Origin: Candidatus Gastranaerophilales bacterium
GTDB lineage: Bacteria; Cyanobacteriota; Vampirovibrionia; Gastranaerophilales; Gastranaerophilaceae
NCBI GenBank assembly: GCA_910587375.1
Contig: CAJULR010000031.1
Location: forward strand, 6,664 to 70,663
Length of the DNA stretch: 64,000 bases
Direction: 5' to 3'
The notes below the pieces were generated by a model. The model was not told the DNA's origin, made no database searches, and was given only the letters and a program-made list of their open reading frames with translations. Numbering within the stretch: the stretch's first letter is position 1; the number at the start of each line of letters is the position of its first letter. Of this stretch, positions 41,901 through 49,491 are shown one piece after another. The translations under genes and the position numbers were made by a program.

Positions 41901-42581
41901 TGCAAGCACGGCAAATTTAAACGAAATATCAGCCCCCAGGGTTTCGTTTAAAATCAGGTTAAATTTTGAAAATTCTTCCGAGAATTTATTCACCTTTTCT
42001 AAAAAGCCGATTTTTTTTGAATAATTTATCTTAAAATTAACAATATCTTCTTTTATAAAATCAGGTGTAACGTTAAATGCAAGCTTGATTGCGGTTTTAA
42101 TGTTTAATGTAACTTTTTGCTTGAATTCTTCGTCTTTATATTTTTCAAAAACATTTTTTAACGTGATAAAATCCACAAAAACATTCAGCCTGCTTGATGG
42201 CGCGGGCGCTTGAAGCGGCGCTTTTTGCTCTTCTTTTTTGTTGTTCTTTGACTGAATTTTAGGCTGCGGCGCAGGTTCTTTTACAGGCTCTTTTTGGCTT
42301 GCGTTTTGGGTTTGAAGGTTTTGAACCTGCATATTTTCAAATGTTTCTTCATCTTCCTTAAAATGATAGAAACATTTTCTGCAATGCGTTGATGAAACAT
42401 AGTTTGCGCTGTTACATTCAGGGCAAAATTTCACAAAAACAAACCCGCATTTTTTGCAGGAAGAACTTCCGATTTTAATTTGGCTTTTGCACCTTGGACA
42501 CTCAAAAACGAGCCGTAGCTTACACTTTGGACATACGGTGTCTTTTGGGCCTATTTCTGCTTTACATTTTGGACAGTTCAA
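38943..42581 (-). CDS. Zinc-ribbon / AAA-type ATPase / TPR-like protein
   Basis: About 1212 residues if it starts at the TTG at 42581 (AGGT 6 nt upstream; proteins of this kind usually begin M-x-CPKC); an ATG at 42617 gives 1224. Three tandem zinc ribbons (residues ~3-70, six CxxC pairs), a linker rich in Pro/Lys/Gln, a region resembling a nucleotide-cyclase-type fold position (~105-290), then a STAND-like ATPase: Walker A NAPRGAGKSFLLEKL (~320-334) and Walker B KLVIIVDDFDLID. The C-terminal ~550 residues are helical repeats of TPR type. The plan resembles signalling ATPases that assemble on a ligand, with the zinc ribbons replacing an effector. The function is unknown; cytoplasmic. Confidence 0.7.
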   Translation of the reverse strand: MNCPKCKAEIGPKDTVCPKCKLRLVFECPRCKSQIKIGSSSCKKCGFVFVKFCPECNSANYVSSTHCRKCFYHFKEDEETFENMQVQNLQTQNASQKEPVKEPAPQPKIQSKNNKKEEQKAPLQAPAPSSRLNVFVDFITLKNVFEKYKDEEFKQKVTLNIKTAIKLAFNVTPDFIKEDIVNFKINYSKKIGFLEKVNKFSEEFSKFNLILNETLGADISFKFAVLADGEIKTNAISKQHIKQLDFGIEKDIITSEGAYKILSDEIPLIKISPESYKMVFLDQKPEFTQSKSVKEDIALELIYDTINDSSSEIKGISLNAPRGAGKSFLLEKLYKKLEDTNILVLKGHCSALTQITPFGLFQDILLSLFNLSFVPSKYEKRVKELRNVLQKNLSFMNGKEGENSDFNPSKIETLINLVYPVGEDFYENILSNKQKTFSDIKEVLEALRGESKLVIIVDDFDLIDETSFEFIKYLTNKDFFTQGAKFLLTYRNQHALNMYINSDKLPKNASLNINLASNEIDDIKEYLKLRFGSFELLPEKISNQIILNSQGNFAYIEQVAEHLLETKKVYLKGKEFAYDIREENYFVPQTLGEILDSRLRFLKEQNPSYYSFLGVASLLGGKFTKSILQTVFELSDDTFAKIVSTLEKTGYFIKKSENIYRFKNTLIWTHIYSEAKNNDSLKPYAAKLLAETCQRTVSSPAIRALLAQTVGDKSLAFDLWTANLKLASFIGDVAFYTMCQKQSLANLEEMKHPNAFYIKNNIFERLGKLTYDKNPKEAVDYLSSAIINAKNRDEVEKVIELSGYLIHSLKMVQNFPAVIETVDTVLQYFDKPKYALQRALIKTRKAEALLYTGNFEEVNAIVNTEINPPLQDWLRHPKKNEFSNAREIYSSWIKANIILIEALAQQGNPAVFELIDAVEKEVFKEKKKEKVVLDAKIIVNLKLATAYAYTIKGYLGLSDEILQSIVKDFSYAIDDSKLVSKWNTIDIFNKILKSDFDEKIRDELFEAVTFANNCGDNYSKNIIKAVLAYVILEEGNPLKSLEICAEEMTWFSKEKIALGALISWYISAKATMTTNGADKAIEICEKAIKICESTKINSIFFKILFQALMAKAYLNKGELDNAKTYSELAFQDANINELVFLQMILYKLRANIMQDSIATIDTSRKLEVAQNTIKTYEKALNIATNLNLTRHHYIIQKELTSFKAYCQLKRIM

Positions 42582-42790
42582 TTTATACCTACAAATAATA
42601 TGCACATATTGTAACATTTCTTATTATATTCATTTTCTTTATTAAGTCCATAAAAACTGGTTGAAAATCAACCGTATGGCTTAGTATATCGGATGAAGCC
42701 TACGGGTGTTTTTGCATAAATTTAAACAAGATTTATAAAAAATCGTATAAAAAGTGTAAAAAGTATATTTAATTTTGATTAAAAAAGTGC

Positions 42791-42802
42791 TAAATTAAGC
42801 TT
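42791..42802 (+). promoter_or_regulatory. -10-like box 6 nt before pdxJ ATG
   Basis: TAAATT at 42791-42796 followed by AAGCTT and the ATG; no Shine-Dalgarno sequence. The -35 is weak (TTTAAT at 17 bp). Confidence 0.4.
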
Positions 42803-43510
42803 ATGAATTTAGGAGTAAACATTGATCATGTTGCAACTTTAAGAAACGCAAGGGGCGGAGTTGAGCCCAGCGTTCTTGACGCTGCTTTAATATGCGAAAT
42901 GGCAGGCGCCACAGCTATTACAATCCATTTAAGGGAAGACAGGCGCCACATTAAAGATGAAGATTTAAAGACGCTCAAGAAAAACTTAAAAGCGCGCATA
43001 AATCTTGAGATGGCGGCGACTGATGAAATGCAAAATATTGCAATGTCAACCGTTCCGTATTCTTGCTGTATTGTTCCTGAAAAAAGACAGGAGCTTACAA
43101 CAGAAGGCGGCCTTGATGTTTTAGGCAAAAAAGAAAGAATTAAAGAGCTTATTGACGCCCTTCATTCAAAAAATATTATTGTAAGCCTTTTTATTGACCC
43201 TGATAAAGAACAGGTGAAAGCGGCTTCTGACGTTGGTTCTGATTATATTGAACTCCACACGGGTGCTTTTGCAAACGCATTTTTGGGCGAAAACAAAGAT
43301 GTTGAATTTAATAAATTAAAAGCTGCGGCTGAATATGCCCAAAGCCTTGGTTTAAAGGTGAATGCCGGGCATGGATTGAATTACGAAAACGTTTCTTTAA
43401 TGAAAGAAATTGAAGGCTTGGATGAATTAAACATCGGGCATTCAATTGTTTCCCGCGCAATTTTTGTTGGCCTCGAGATGGCCGTTAAGGAAATGATAGA
43501 GCTAATATAA
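42803..43510 (+). CDS. pdxJ: Pyridoxine 5'-phosphate synthase
   Basis: 235 residues. It condenses 1-deoxyxylulose 5-phosphate with 3-amino-2-oxopropyl phosphate to form pyridoxine phosphate, the last ring-forming step of DXP-dependent vitamin B6 synthesis. TIM-barrel signatures: LGVNIDHVATLRNARGG (N-terminal), HLREDRRHI, SLFIDPD, ELHTGAFA, NAGHGLNYENV and IGHSIVSRAIF. Length is typical. The PLP-binding YggS protein follows downstream, a functional link through vitamin B6. Confidence 0.97.
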   Translation: MNLGVNIDHVATLRNARGGVEPSVLDAALICEMAGATAITIHLREDRRHIKDEDLKTLKKNLKARINLEMAATDEMQNIAMSTVPYSCCIVPEKRQELTTEGGLDVLGKKERIKELIDALHSKNIIVSLFIDPDKEQVKAASDVGSDYIELHTGAFANAFLGENKDVEFNKLKAAAEYAQSLGLKVNAGHGLNYENVSLMKEIEGLDELNIGHSIVSRAIFVGLEMAVKEMIELI

Positions 43511-43858
43511 CTCTATTTTGTTGATTTTAACTTGCTTGCGAATTGGGCGTATTCGCTAAGTTGTTATGCTGTCTGACATTATTTTTAATACTTCCACAAT
43601 CCATGCCTTTGGCATGCCGTATTTTTACTACACATGTCATGAAAACACTAAAAAAGTTACATTTATTAAGGAATGTTAAGACATAAAAAAATGTCGAAAC
43701 CATGACCCGGAGCATGTTTTGGCATGCTCTGTTATTCAACAAATAAATTACTAAACTAAATGTTGTCATGTGTCATGTGAACAATTATAATTAATTTGAG
43801 CTTGGAGGTAGGAACTTATCACGCAGGCTTATCACATAACGTTAAGGGCTTGTGAAAA
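43511..43858. other. 348-bp gene-free region with several small hairpins
   Basis: No credible gene; an 80-codon minus frame (43527-43769) lacks a ribosome site and protein-like composition. It holds GCGAAT...ATTCGC (43538-43556), ATGCC-TTT-GGCAT (~43602-43616) and GAGCATG...CATGCTC (~43714-43733). A TATAAT lies near 43785, then a GGAGG at 43804-43808, 50 nt before the yggS GTG. Probably the pdxJ terminator, the yggS promoter and untranslated RNA. Confidence 0.5.
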
Positions 43859-44503
43859 GTGAATACAAAGATTTCTGAAAATCTTAATCGTATTTTGACA
43901 TTTGCAAAAGTTTATAATCCGACTATCATCGCCGTCACAAAATATCATACCGTAGACGAGATGAGGGAAGTATACAAGGCCGGTTTAAGCAATTTTGGTG
44001 AAAACAGGGTGACAGATGCAATTGAAAAAATCAATTTATTGGAGGAGGAAATCACTTCAAATTCACATTATCATTTGATTGGACACTTGCAAAGCAACAA
44101 AGTGAATAAAGCAGTAGGGGTCTTTGATTTAATCCACTCTGTTGATTCTATGGAGCTTGCGGGGAGAATCGATAATGTTGCCAGACAAAAAGGAATTGTG
44201 CAAAAGGTTTTAATTCAGGTAAACAATGCACGGGAAGAACAAAAGTTTGGCATAGCACCTTCTCAGTTGGAAAGTTTGATTAATAACATCTTAGGGCTTC
44301 AAAACTTAAGCCTTGAGGGGCTTATGACAATCGCTCCTCTGACAGATGATACAACATTAATCAAAAAACTTTTTAGTCAAATGCGGGAATTAAAAGACGC
44401 ATACAACCTAAAAGAGCTTTCAATGGGGATGAGCAATGATTACAAAATCGCGCTTGAAGAAGGCGCAACAATGATAAGACTTGGTAGAACACTATTTGAA
44501 TAA
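43859..44503 (+). CDS. yggS: YggS-family PLP homeostasis protein
   Basis: A 214-residue alanine-racemase-like TIM barrel that binds pyridoxal phosphate and controls its distribution, without known catalysis. K28 in IIAVTKYHTVDEM is the PLP lysine; FGENRV, HLIGHLQSNK, VNNAREEQKFG and SMGMSNDYKIALEEGATMIRLG are diagnostic. It starts with GTG (AAGGG ~10 nt upstream). sepF follows after 17 nt, an arrangement shared with Cyanobacteria and Gram-positives. Confidence 0.95.
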   Translation: MNTKISENLNRILTFAKVYNPTIIAVTKYHTVDEMREVYKAGLSNFGENRVTDAIEKINLLEEEITSNSHYHLIGHLQSNKVNKAVGVFDLIHSVDSMELAGRIDNVARQKGIVQKVLIQVNNAREEQKFGIAPSQLESLINNILGLQNLSLEGLMTIAPLTDDTTLIKKLFSQMRELKDAYNLKELSMGMSNDYKIALEEGATMIRLGRTLFE

Positions 44504-44520
44504 AAAACTAGGAGGATAAA

Positions 44521-45045
44521 GTGACCGGAGTTTCAAACACACTAAATAACATTGTTAAATTTTTAACATCGCCCTTTGAAAGCGGCAAAGAAGAAGACGA
44601 TTTATTTACAGGTCTTCAAGGCGAATTCGACGCTGATTATTCAACAGACAGGAACGCAGCATTAGTTCCTGAATTTAAACCGCAAGCCCCATCATACAGA
44701 CATGAAAGAAAAGTAATTTCCATGCCAAGCCGCGGATATGAGGGTGAACCTAAAGGTTATGAAGTGATTGTTTTTGAACCAAGGTCATACAATGAATCAA
44801 AGCAAATTGCAGAAGCACTGAAAGATAAAAAAACCGTTATTTTAAACCTCCAACTTTTAGATAGAGAACAATCACAAAGAGTTGTAGATTTCCTTTGCGG
44901 CTGCACTTACGCTCTTGAAGGAGATCAAAGAAAAATTGGTGAATGTGTATTTATATTTACTCCGGACAATATAAACCTTTCACAAGAAATGGTAAGTTCC
45001 AAATTATCAAGAGACGCTCTTTGGAACGCACCTTCAAACCAATAA
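44521..45045 (+). CDS. sepF: Cell division protein SepF
   Basis: A 174-residue protein that polymerises and tethers FtsZ to the membrane during septation. An N-terminal amphipathic segment (VSNTLNNIVKFL) for membrane binding, an acidic linker, then the core domain: EVIVFEPRSYNESKQIAEALKDKKTVILNLQLLDREQSQRVVDFLCGCTYALEGDQRKIGECVFIFTP. The start is GTG, with a perfect AGGAGG-type site (AGGAGGATAAA). It is in an operon with yggS and ends at a strong hairpin. Confidence 0.96.
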   Translation: MTGVSNTLNNIVKFLTSPFESGKEEDDLFTGLQGEFDADYSTDRNAALVPEFKPQAPSYRHERKVISMPSRGYEGEPKGYEVIVFEPRSYNESKQIAEALKDKKTVILNLQLLDREQSQRVVDFLCGCTYALEGDQRKIGECVFIFTPDNINLSQEMVSSKLSRDALWNAPSNQ

Positions 45046-45081
45046 TAAACCATATGGAGTTTAGGAAATAGAAGAGTTTTT

Positions 45082-45122
45082 AGCGCTTTTTCGTAAAAAT
45101 TTGCGAACAAGCGCTTTTAATT
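45082..45122 (+). terminator. Terminator after yggS-sepF
   Basis: AGCGCTTTTTCG (45082-45093) pairs with CGAACAAGCGCT (45104-45115) with one mismatch; followed by TTTAATTTTAT. Confidence 0.8.
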
Positions 45123-45136
45123 TTATATGTATTTAT

Positions 45137-45165
45137 TTGCACATAGCAGCTTTTTGTAATAATAT
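45137..45165 (+). promoter_or_regulatory. Promoter of the SLH protein gene
   Basis: TTGCAC (45137-45142), 17-bp spacer, TAATAT (45160-45165), ~50 nt before the ATG. Confidence 0.5.
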
Positions 45166-45215
45166 TAATATTATTAATTTAGTGAATTAGATTTGGGAGA
45201 GAAAAGGTAAAATTT

Positions 45216-46484
45216 ATGAAAATTTTAAAAAGTTTATTTGCCTTGTTTGCTTTTTTGGGATTAACCGTTTCTACAGCCGCATTTGCCGCTGATATTAACG
45301 ATGTTTCAGAAAGCTATTGGGCAAACGCTGAAATTGCTGAAATGGTTTCAAAAGACGTTATGCAGCTTGATTCTGACAACAATTTTGACCCTGAAGGTTC
45401 AGTTAAAAGAGGCGATTTTGTTAAAATGCTCGTTAAAGTTTTAGGGCATGACAATCTTGATGTTCGTGTTGAAAACCCATATACAGACATCAACGGCGAC
45501 ACTGAAAACTTCGCCGCTATTATGAAATCAGAAGAATTAGGCCTTGTGTATGGATATCCTGATAAAACTTTCAGACCTGAAAACAAAATGATTAAAGCTG
45601 AAGTTACATCTGTTATGAGCCACATCACAAAAAACATCATGACAGATGAAGACGTTCTTGCTGATTTTTCAGATGTTAACGCTATCCCCGCCTGGGCAAA
45701 AAGAGCTTACGAAAAAGCTGTAAAATTAGGCCTTTATGTAAACTACCCTGATGGCTTACAGCTTGAACCCAAAAGGGACATCACAAGGGCAGAAACCGCT
45801 GTATTGCTTGCAAAGTTAAGCAAAGCTTTAAACTATGTTAAAGAAGAATATGTATCCCCTGAAAAAACAATGGGTGCAGAACATTTAAACATCCATAAAG
45901 ACGCAGAATCTAACATTGTTACAATTACAAACACAAGAAAAGTAGTTAACGCAGGTAACATCTTGAAAGCAGAATTTTTTGAAGCTTACAAATCAAAAAA
46001 TTCAAACAATGGTGATGATGTTGTATTCTTCATCAGAAACGATGTTGTAACAGATGAAGGCACAACTGTTATTCCTGCAAATGCAAAATTATACGCAACC
46101 GTTGAAGATAAAATTGAACCGAAATGGTTCAACAAAAACGGTGAAGTTAAAGTTAAATTTACAAGACTTGAACTTCCTGACGGCAGAACTGCCGAACTTA
46201 ACGGCTATGTACACAACGACCGTGACGGCTATTTAAGAGAAAACCGCTGGAAAAAAGTTGGCCTCTACACTCTTGGCGGCGCTGTTGTAGGTACCGGTGC
46301 AGGTATGGGTATTGGTATTCCATGCGATGAAATGGGTGCAGGTTTTGCGGTTGGTACTCCTGTTGGTGCCGGCTTAGGCGCTGTTGCAGGCCTTGTTACC
46401 AAAGGTATCAACTACTCTGCAAGAGCAGGCGAAACAGTATTTATCAAACTTCTTGAAGACGTAAGTATCAACGAAGACCTATAA
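45216..46484 (+). CDS. SLH-domain envelope protein with VirB10-like/glycine-zipper C-terminal half
   Basis: 422 residues. Signal peptide 1-24 (ends STAAFA). Three S-layer-homology repeats follow: ~28-85, ~90-145 (PYTDINGD...GYPDKTFRPENKMIKAE) and ~150-205 (FSDVNAIPAWAKRAYEKAVKLGL). SLH repeats bind peptidoglycan-linked polymers. The C-terminal half (~225-422) has VIPANAKLYATV, LPDGRTAEL, a Gly/Ala-rich hydrophobic stretch (TLGGAVVGTGAGMGIG...) and GETVFIKLLEDV, in the same order as the protein at 16644. In Cyanobacteria SLH domains tie outer-membrane proteins to the wall, and this may do likewise. AGAGAAAAGGT precedes the ATG; it has its own promoter and terminator. Confidence 0.88.
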   Translation: MKILKSLFALFAFLGLTVSTAAFAADINDVSESYWANAEIAEMVSKDVMQLDSDNNFDPEGSVKRGDFVKMLVKVLGHDNLDVRVENPYTDINGDTENFAAIMKSEELGLVYGYPDKTFRPENKMIKAEVTSVMSHITKNIMTDEDVLADFSDVNAIPAWAKRAYEKAVKLGLYVNYPDGLQLEPKRDITRAETAVLLAKLSKALNYVKEEYVSPEKTMGAEHLNIHKDAESNIVTITNTRKVVNAGNILKAEFFEAYKSKNSNNGDDVVFFIRNDVVTDEGTTVIPANAKLYATVEDKIEPKWFNKNGEVKVKFTRLELPDGRTAELNGYVHNDRDGYLRENRWKKVGLYTLGGAVVGTGAGMGIGIPCDEMGAGFAVGTPVGAGLGAVAGLVTKGINYSARAGETVFIKLLEDVSINEDL

Positions 46485-46505
46485 TAAATACTTAATGATA
46501 AAATT

Positions 46506-46541
46506 AAAATGCAGTGTTTCTATTCAGAGGCACTGCATTTT
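46506..46541 (+). terminator. Terminator after the SLH gene
   Basis: A perfect 11-bp stem AAAATGCAGTG (46506-46516)/CACTGCATTTT (46531-46541), 14-nt loop. Confidence 0.85.
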
Positions 46542-46592
46542 GTCTGTTAAATTTACGGCGGGTAAATTTTATATGCATGAATTGAATCAGCT

Positions 46593-46940
46593 TTAAATCT
46601 GTTTATTTAAGCTGTTTTCTCTTGCCGCTTTGCCATCTGCCTGAGCCATTCTTTCTTTATTGGTTTTGGCGTCTATTGTGCTTCCGATGGCTTTGCCGAT
46701 AAAGCCCGTAATGATACCAAGAGAAGCAAAAAGTGCTCCTGCAAGAAAGGCTGAACTGTCTTTTATGGTAATCTTTCCTTGTTTGCCTGTGCGTGCAAGC
46801 CCTTCGTTTAAGGCAACTGCAGCACCTATAACTACAGGGCCCGCAGCGCCGATTAGTGCCCCTGCTCTTGAGCCTGATTTGCTTTTTTTATATTGATTTC
46901 CGTTTGTGGTAAGTCCGATGTTGCTTGAAATTGTATTCAT
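46593..46940 (-). CDS. Small hypothetical membrane protein with two glycine-rich helices
   Basis: 115 residues, no recognised family. A Ser/Asn/Lys-rich N-terminus (1-25) is followed by a Gly/Ala-rich hydrophobic helix (~26-46, AGALIGAAGPVVIGAAVAL), a basic hinge (RTGKQGKITIKDS), a second helix (~64-87) and a charged tail (DAKTNKERMAQADGKAARE). Probably an inner-membrane hairpin with both ends in the cytoplasm. CAGGAG precedes the ATG. It resembles in style, but not clearly in sequence, the anchor parts of the proteins at 14458 and 17830. Confidence 0.6.
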   Translation of the reverse strand: MNTISSNIGLTTNGNQYKKSKSGSRAGALIGAAGPVVIGAAVALNEGLARTGKQGKITIKDSSAFLAGALFASLGIITGFIGKAIGSTIDAKTNKERMAQADGKAARENSLNKQI

Positions 46941-47098
46941 TTTTTTCTCCTGTCTCTTTACATGGTTATTAAAACTTAGAATTTCGACTTATTGTTAAAA
47001 TTGAGAGATATTTTTACAAAAATTAATAGTTAATAACCAGTAAATAATAACTAATAGCATTTAGAAAAGTATTAACGCTAAATATATAATTATTATTA

Positions 47099-47335
47099 AT
47101 GAATAATTATACTGATTTTAATTTTGATGTTGAAAAAAAATTTGGCGCAAAGCTTGCTTATGTAAGAAAGAATAAAAAACTTTCGCAGATGAAGCTTGCC
47201 GAAATCGTAAATATGAATTTTAACTATATAGGGCAAATTGAGCGCGGGGAAGCAAACGTCACCTTGAAAACAATGAAAATTTTGGCAAACGCTCTTGAAG
47301 TTGAATTACATTCTTTGTTTGATTTTAGATTTTAG
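47099..47335 (+). CDS. XRE-family HTH regulator
   Basis: A 78-residue Cro/CI-type DNA-binding protein: FGAKLAYVRKNKKLSQMKLAEIVNMNFNYIGQIERGEANVTLKTMKILANALEVEL is a textbook HTH_3 domain. TATAAT at 47085-47090 ends 8 nt before the ATG and there is no ribosome site, so the transcript has little or no leader. It sits alone between the SLH gene's neighbour and acpP; its target is unknown. Confidence 0.88.
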   Translation: MNNYTDFNFDVEKKFGAKLAYVRKNKKLSQMKLAEIVNMNFNYIGQIERGEANVTLKTMKILANALEVELHSLFDFRF

Positions 47336-47382
47336 TTTTTATTACAATTTGTTTACATAACCCCGCGTGGGCGCTTCATAAT

Positions 47383-47411
47383 TTGCAAATTTATTATGTG
47401 CTTAGTATAAT
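47383..47411 (+). promoter_or_regulatory. Promoter of acpP
   Basis: TTGCAA (47383-47388), exactly 17 bp, TATAAT (47406-47411); predicted 5' leader ~37 nt with GAGGT before the ATG. Confidence 0.7.
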
Positions 47412-47454
47412 TGGCGTATGTTAGTTAGTATTATTTAATTTTGATGAGGTAAAA

Positions 47455-47688
47455 ATGAGCACATTAGAAAGAGTAAAAAAAGTAGTAGTAGATCAACTAA
47501 GCGTAGATGAAAACCTTGTAACTCCGCAAGCAAGCTTCACAAACGACCTTGGTGCTGATTCATTAGATACAGTTGAATTAGTTATGGCTTTTGAAGAAGA
47601 ATTCGGTTGCGAAATTCCTGATGAAGAAGCTGAAAAAATCGCTACTGTTCAAGACGCTGTTGATTATATCGACGCTCATCTTAACTAA
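47455..47688 (+). CDS. acpP: Acyl carrier protein
   Basis: A 77-residue acidic helical carrier for growing acyl chains. S36 in LGADSLDTVELVMAFEEEF is the phosphopantetheine site, filled by AcpS (encoded at 55465-55890). The product hands acyl groups to FabF just downstream and to FabZ, LpxA and LpxD at 28-31 kb. Two hairpins separate it from fabF. Confidence 0.97.
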   Translation: MSTLERVKKVVVDQLSVDENLVTPQASFTNDLGADSLDTVELVMAFEEEFGCEIPDEEAEKIATVQDAVDYIDAHLN

Positions 47689-47707
47689 GGCTTAAAAGAA
47701 GAATTCG

Positions 47708-47798
47708 TTTGCCCTTTTGTTTTTGGGCAAAAATCATTTGCAAAATTTATTTAAGGGGAAATCCTGAAAATGGATACTCTCCAAAGGATTGCCCCCTT
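47708..47798 (+). promoter_or_regulatory. Two hairpins between acpP and fabF
   Basis: First, TTTGCCC (47708-47714)/GGGCAAA (47725-47731), a weak terminator. Second, a longer stem at 47753-47798: AAGGGG and AATCC pair with GGATT and CCCCTT around single unpaired bases. They may set the acpP:fabF ratio by attenuation or by processing. Confidence 0.5.
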
Positions 47799-47850
47799 AT
47801 TTATTTAAATTTTGTATTTTGATAGCTATTTAAAAGGAAAAATTATTAAA

Positions 47851-49110
47851 ATGAACACAAATAAAAGACGAGTAGTAGTTACGGGCATGGGCATTGTTTC
47901 GCCTGTGGGAGTTGGTGCAAAAGATTTTTGGAGCGCACTTCTTGAAGGAAAAAGCGGCATTTCAACAATAGAAAACATTTCGCTTGATGGGCACACTGTG
48001 CATATTGCAGGTGAAATCAAAAATTTTGATGAAATCAGCACGCTTGAACCAAAAGAAGCAAGAAGAATGGACAGATATACTCAGTTTGCCCTTATGGCGG
48101 CTGAAGAAGCTGTTAAAGATTCAGGCGTTACAACCGAAAACACAGATCCTTACCGTTACGGTGTAATTGTAGGTTCTGCAGCGGGCGGTTTCGATACGTT
48201 TGAAAAGCAGCACCACACAATTATTGAGCGCGGCCCTTCAAAATGTTCGCCTTTTACTGTTCCGATGATTATTTCTGATATGGGCGCCGGAAGAATTTCT
48301 ATGAAATATGGCGCTAAAGGTTTAAACAAGGCAATTGTAACTGCTTGTGCAACATCTGCCCACTGTATAGGGGACGCTTTTAGAAGCATTCAATATAATG
48401 ACGCTGATGTTATTATTGCAGGCGGCGCCGAAGCTGTTATTACAAGGCTTGGTATCGGTGCTTTTACTTCTGCAAGAACCTTGTCAAAAAGAAATGACGA
48501 GCCAACTAAGGCTTCACGCCCTTATGACAAAGATAGAGATGGCTTTGTAATGTCAGAAGGTGCTGCAATCCTTGTTCTTGAAGAGCTTGAGCATGCTAAA
48601 AAACGCGGTGCAAAAATTTATGCTGAAGTTGTAGGATATGGCCAAACAGCTGACGCATACGATATTGTTGCTCCGGACCCAAGCGGCCAGGGTGCTGCAA
48701 AGGCTATGGAGCTTGCAGTGAAAGACGCTGAAATCAGCCCGAAAGAAGTAGGGTATGTAAATTCTCACGGCACATCAACAGGCCTTGGGGACGCGGCTGA
48801 ATCCAAAGCGATTGCTCAAGTGTTTGGGGATTTGGATGTTAATCCGAATTTAAAAGTTTCTTCAACAAAGAGCATGCACGGACATATGCTTGGTGCAACA
48901 GGTGCAGCTGAATCTATCGCTTGCATTATGGCTCTTCGCGAAAGCACAATTCCTCCAACGATTAACCTCGACAACCAGGATGAATGTGTTGCAAACTTAA
49001 ACTATGTTCCGCACAAGCCTGTTAAGGCCGAAATTAACTATGCCCTAACAAATTCGTTTGGTTTTGGCGGACACAACGCTTCACTTTTATTTAAAAAATA
49101 TGAAGCATAG
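47851..49110 (+). CDS. fabF: 3-oxoacyl-ACP synthase II
   Basis: 419 residues from the ATG at 47851 (an upstream TTG at 47812 has no support). Elongates acyl-ACP with malonyl-ACP. The Cys-His-His triad is visible: Cys in TACATSAHCIGDAF, His in NSHGTSTGLGD and His in KSMHGHMLGATGAAE. The N-terminal RRVVVTGMGIVSPVG is standard. AAAGGA is ~13 nt upstream, rather far. It pairs with acpP as in many bacteria. Confidence 0.96.
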   Translation: MNTNKRRVVVTGMGIVSPVGVGAKDFWSALLEGKSGISTIENISLDGHTVHIAGEIKNFDEISTLEPKEARRMDRYTQFALMAAEEAVKDSGVTTENTDPYRYGVIVGSAAGGFDTFEKQHHTIIERGPSKCSPFTVPMIISDMGAGRISMKYGAKGLNKAIVTACATSAHCIGDAFRSIQYNDADVIIAGGAEAVITRLGIGAFTSARTLSKRNDEPTKASRPYDKDRDGFVMSEGAAILVLEELEHAKKRGAKIYAEVVGYGQTADAYDIVAPDPSGQGAAKAMELAVKDAEISPKEVGYVNSHGTSTGLGDAAESKAIAQVFGDLDVNPNLKVSSTKSMHGHMLGATGAAESIACIMALRESTIPPTINLDNQDECVANLNYVPHKPVKAEINYALTNSFGFGGHNASLLFKKYEA

Positions 49111-49190
49111 AATTTCTTTATGATAAAATAAAATTGTTGACACTTTTGTGGCGGCAATAAAAATTTGAAAACTGAATAATTGAACAATTT

Positions 49191-49271
49191 GTCGGAGTGG
49201 CGGAATGGTAGACGCGCACGTTTGAGGGGCGTGTGGAGCAATCTGTACGGGTTCAAGTCCCGTCTTCGACA
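49191..49271 (+). tRNA. tRNA-Leu (anticodon GAG)
   Basis: Acceptor stem GTCGGAG (49191-49197) pairs with CTTCGAC (49264-49270) with one G-U. Leu-type D-arm (GCGGAATGGTAGACGC), anticodon stem CACGT/GCGTG with loop TTGAGGG giving anticodon GAG, a long variable arm, and T-arm ACGGG-TTCAAGT-CCCGT. CCA is not encoded. A TTGACA at 49137-49142 may be its -35. Confidence 0.95.
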
Positions 49272-49491
49272 AATTTTTCATTTTGAGCCTCGAAAATAGA
49301 CTCTATTTTAATGTTTAAATGACTTTTACTGTGCTGTTTGCTTTTGGATAAAGAAAAATTTTTATTCCGATTTTATCTTAAATGTGCTTATTGGAGCAAA
49401 GATTGCAAATGATAAGCTCAAAACTACTGTTTTAGGCTGATTTACAAGTGTTTTGCAATTTGTTAAAATATTTGCTAAAAAGGATTTAAGA

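Noticed and set aside
43527..43769. 80-codon minus-strand frame between pdxJ and yggS
   Set aside because: Hydrophobic/random composition, no ribosome site, and it spans the hairpins of the intergenic region.
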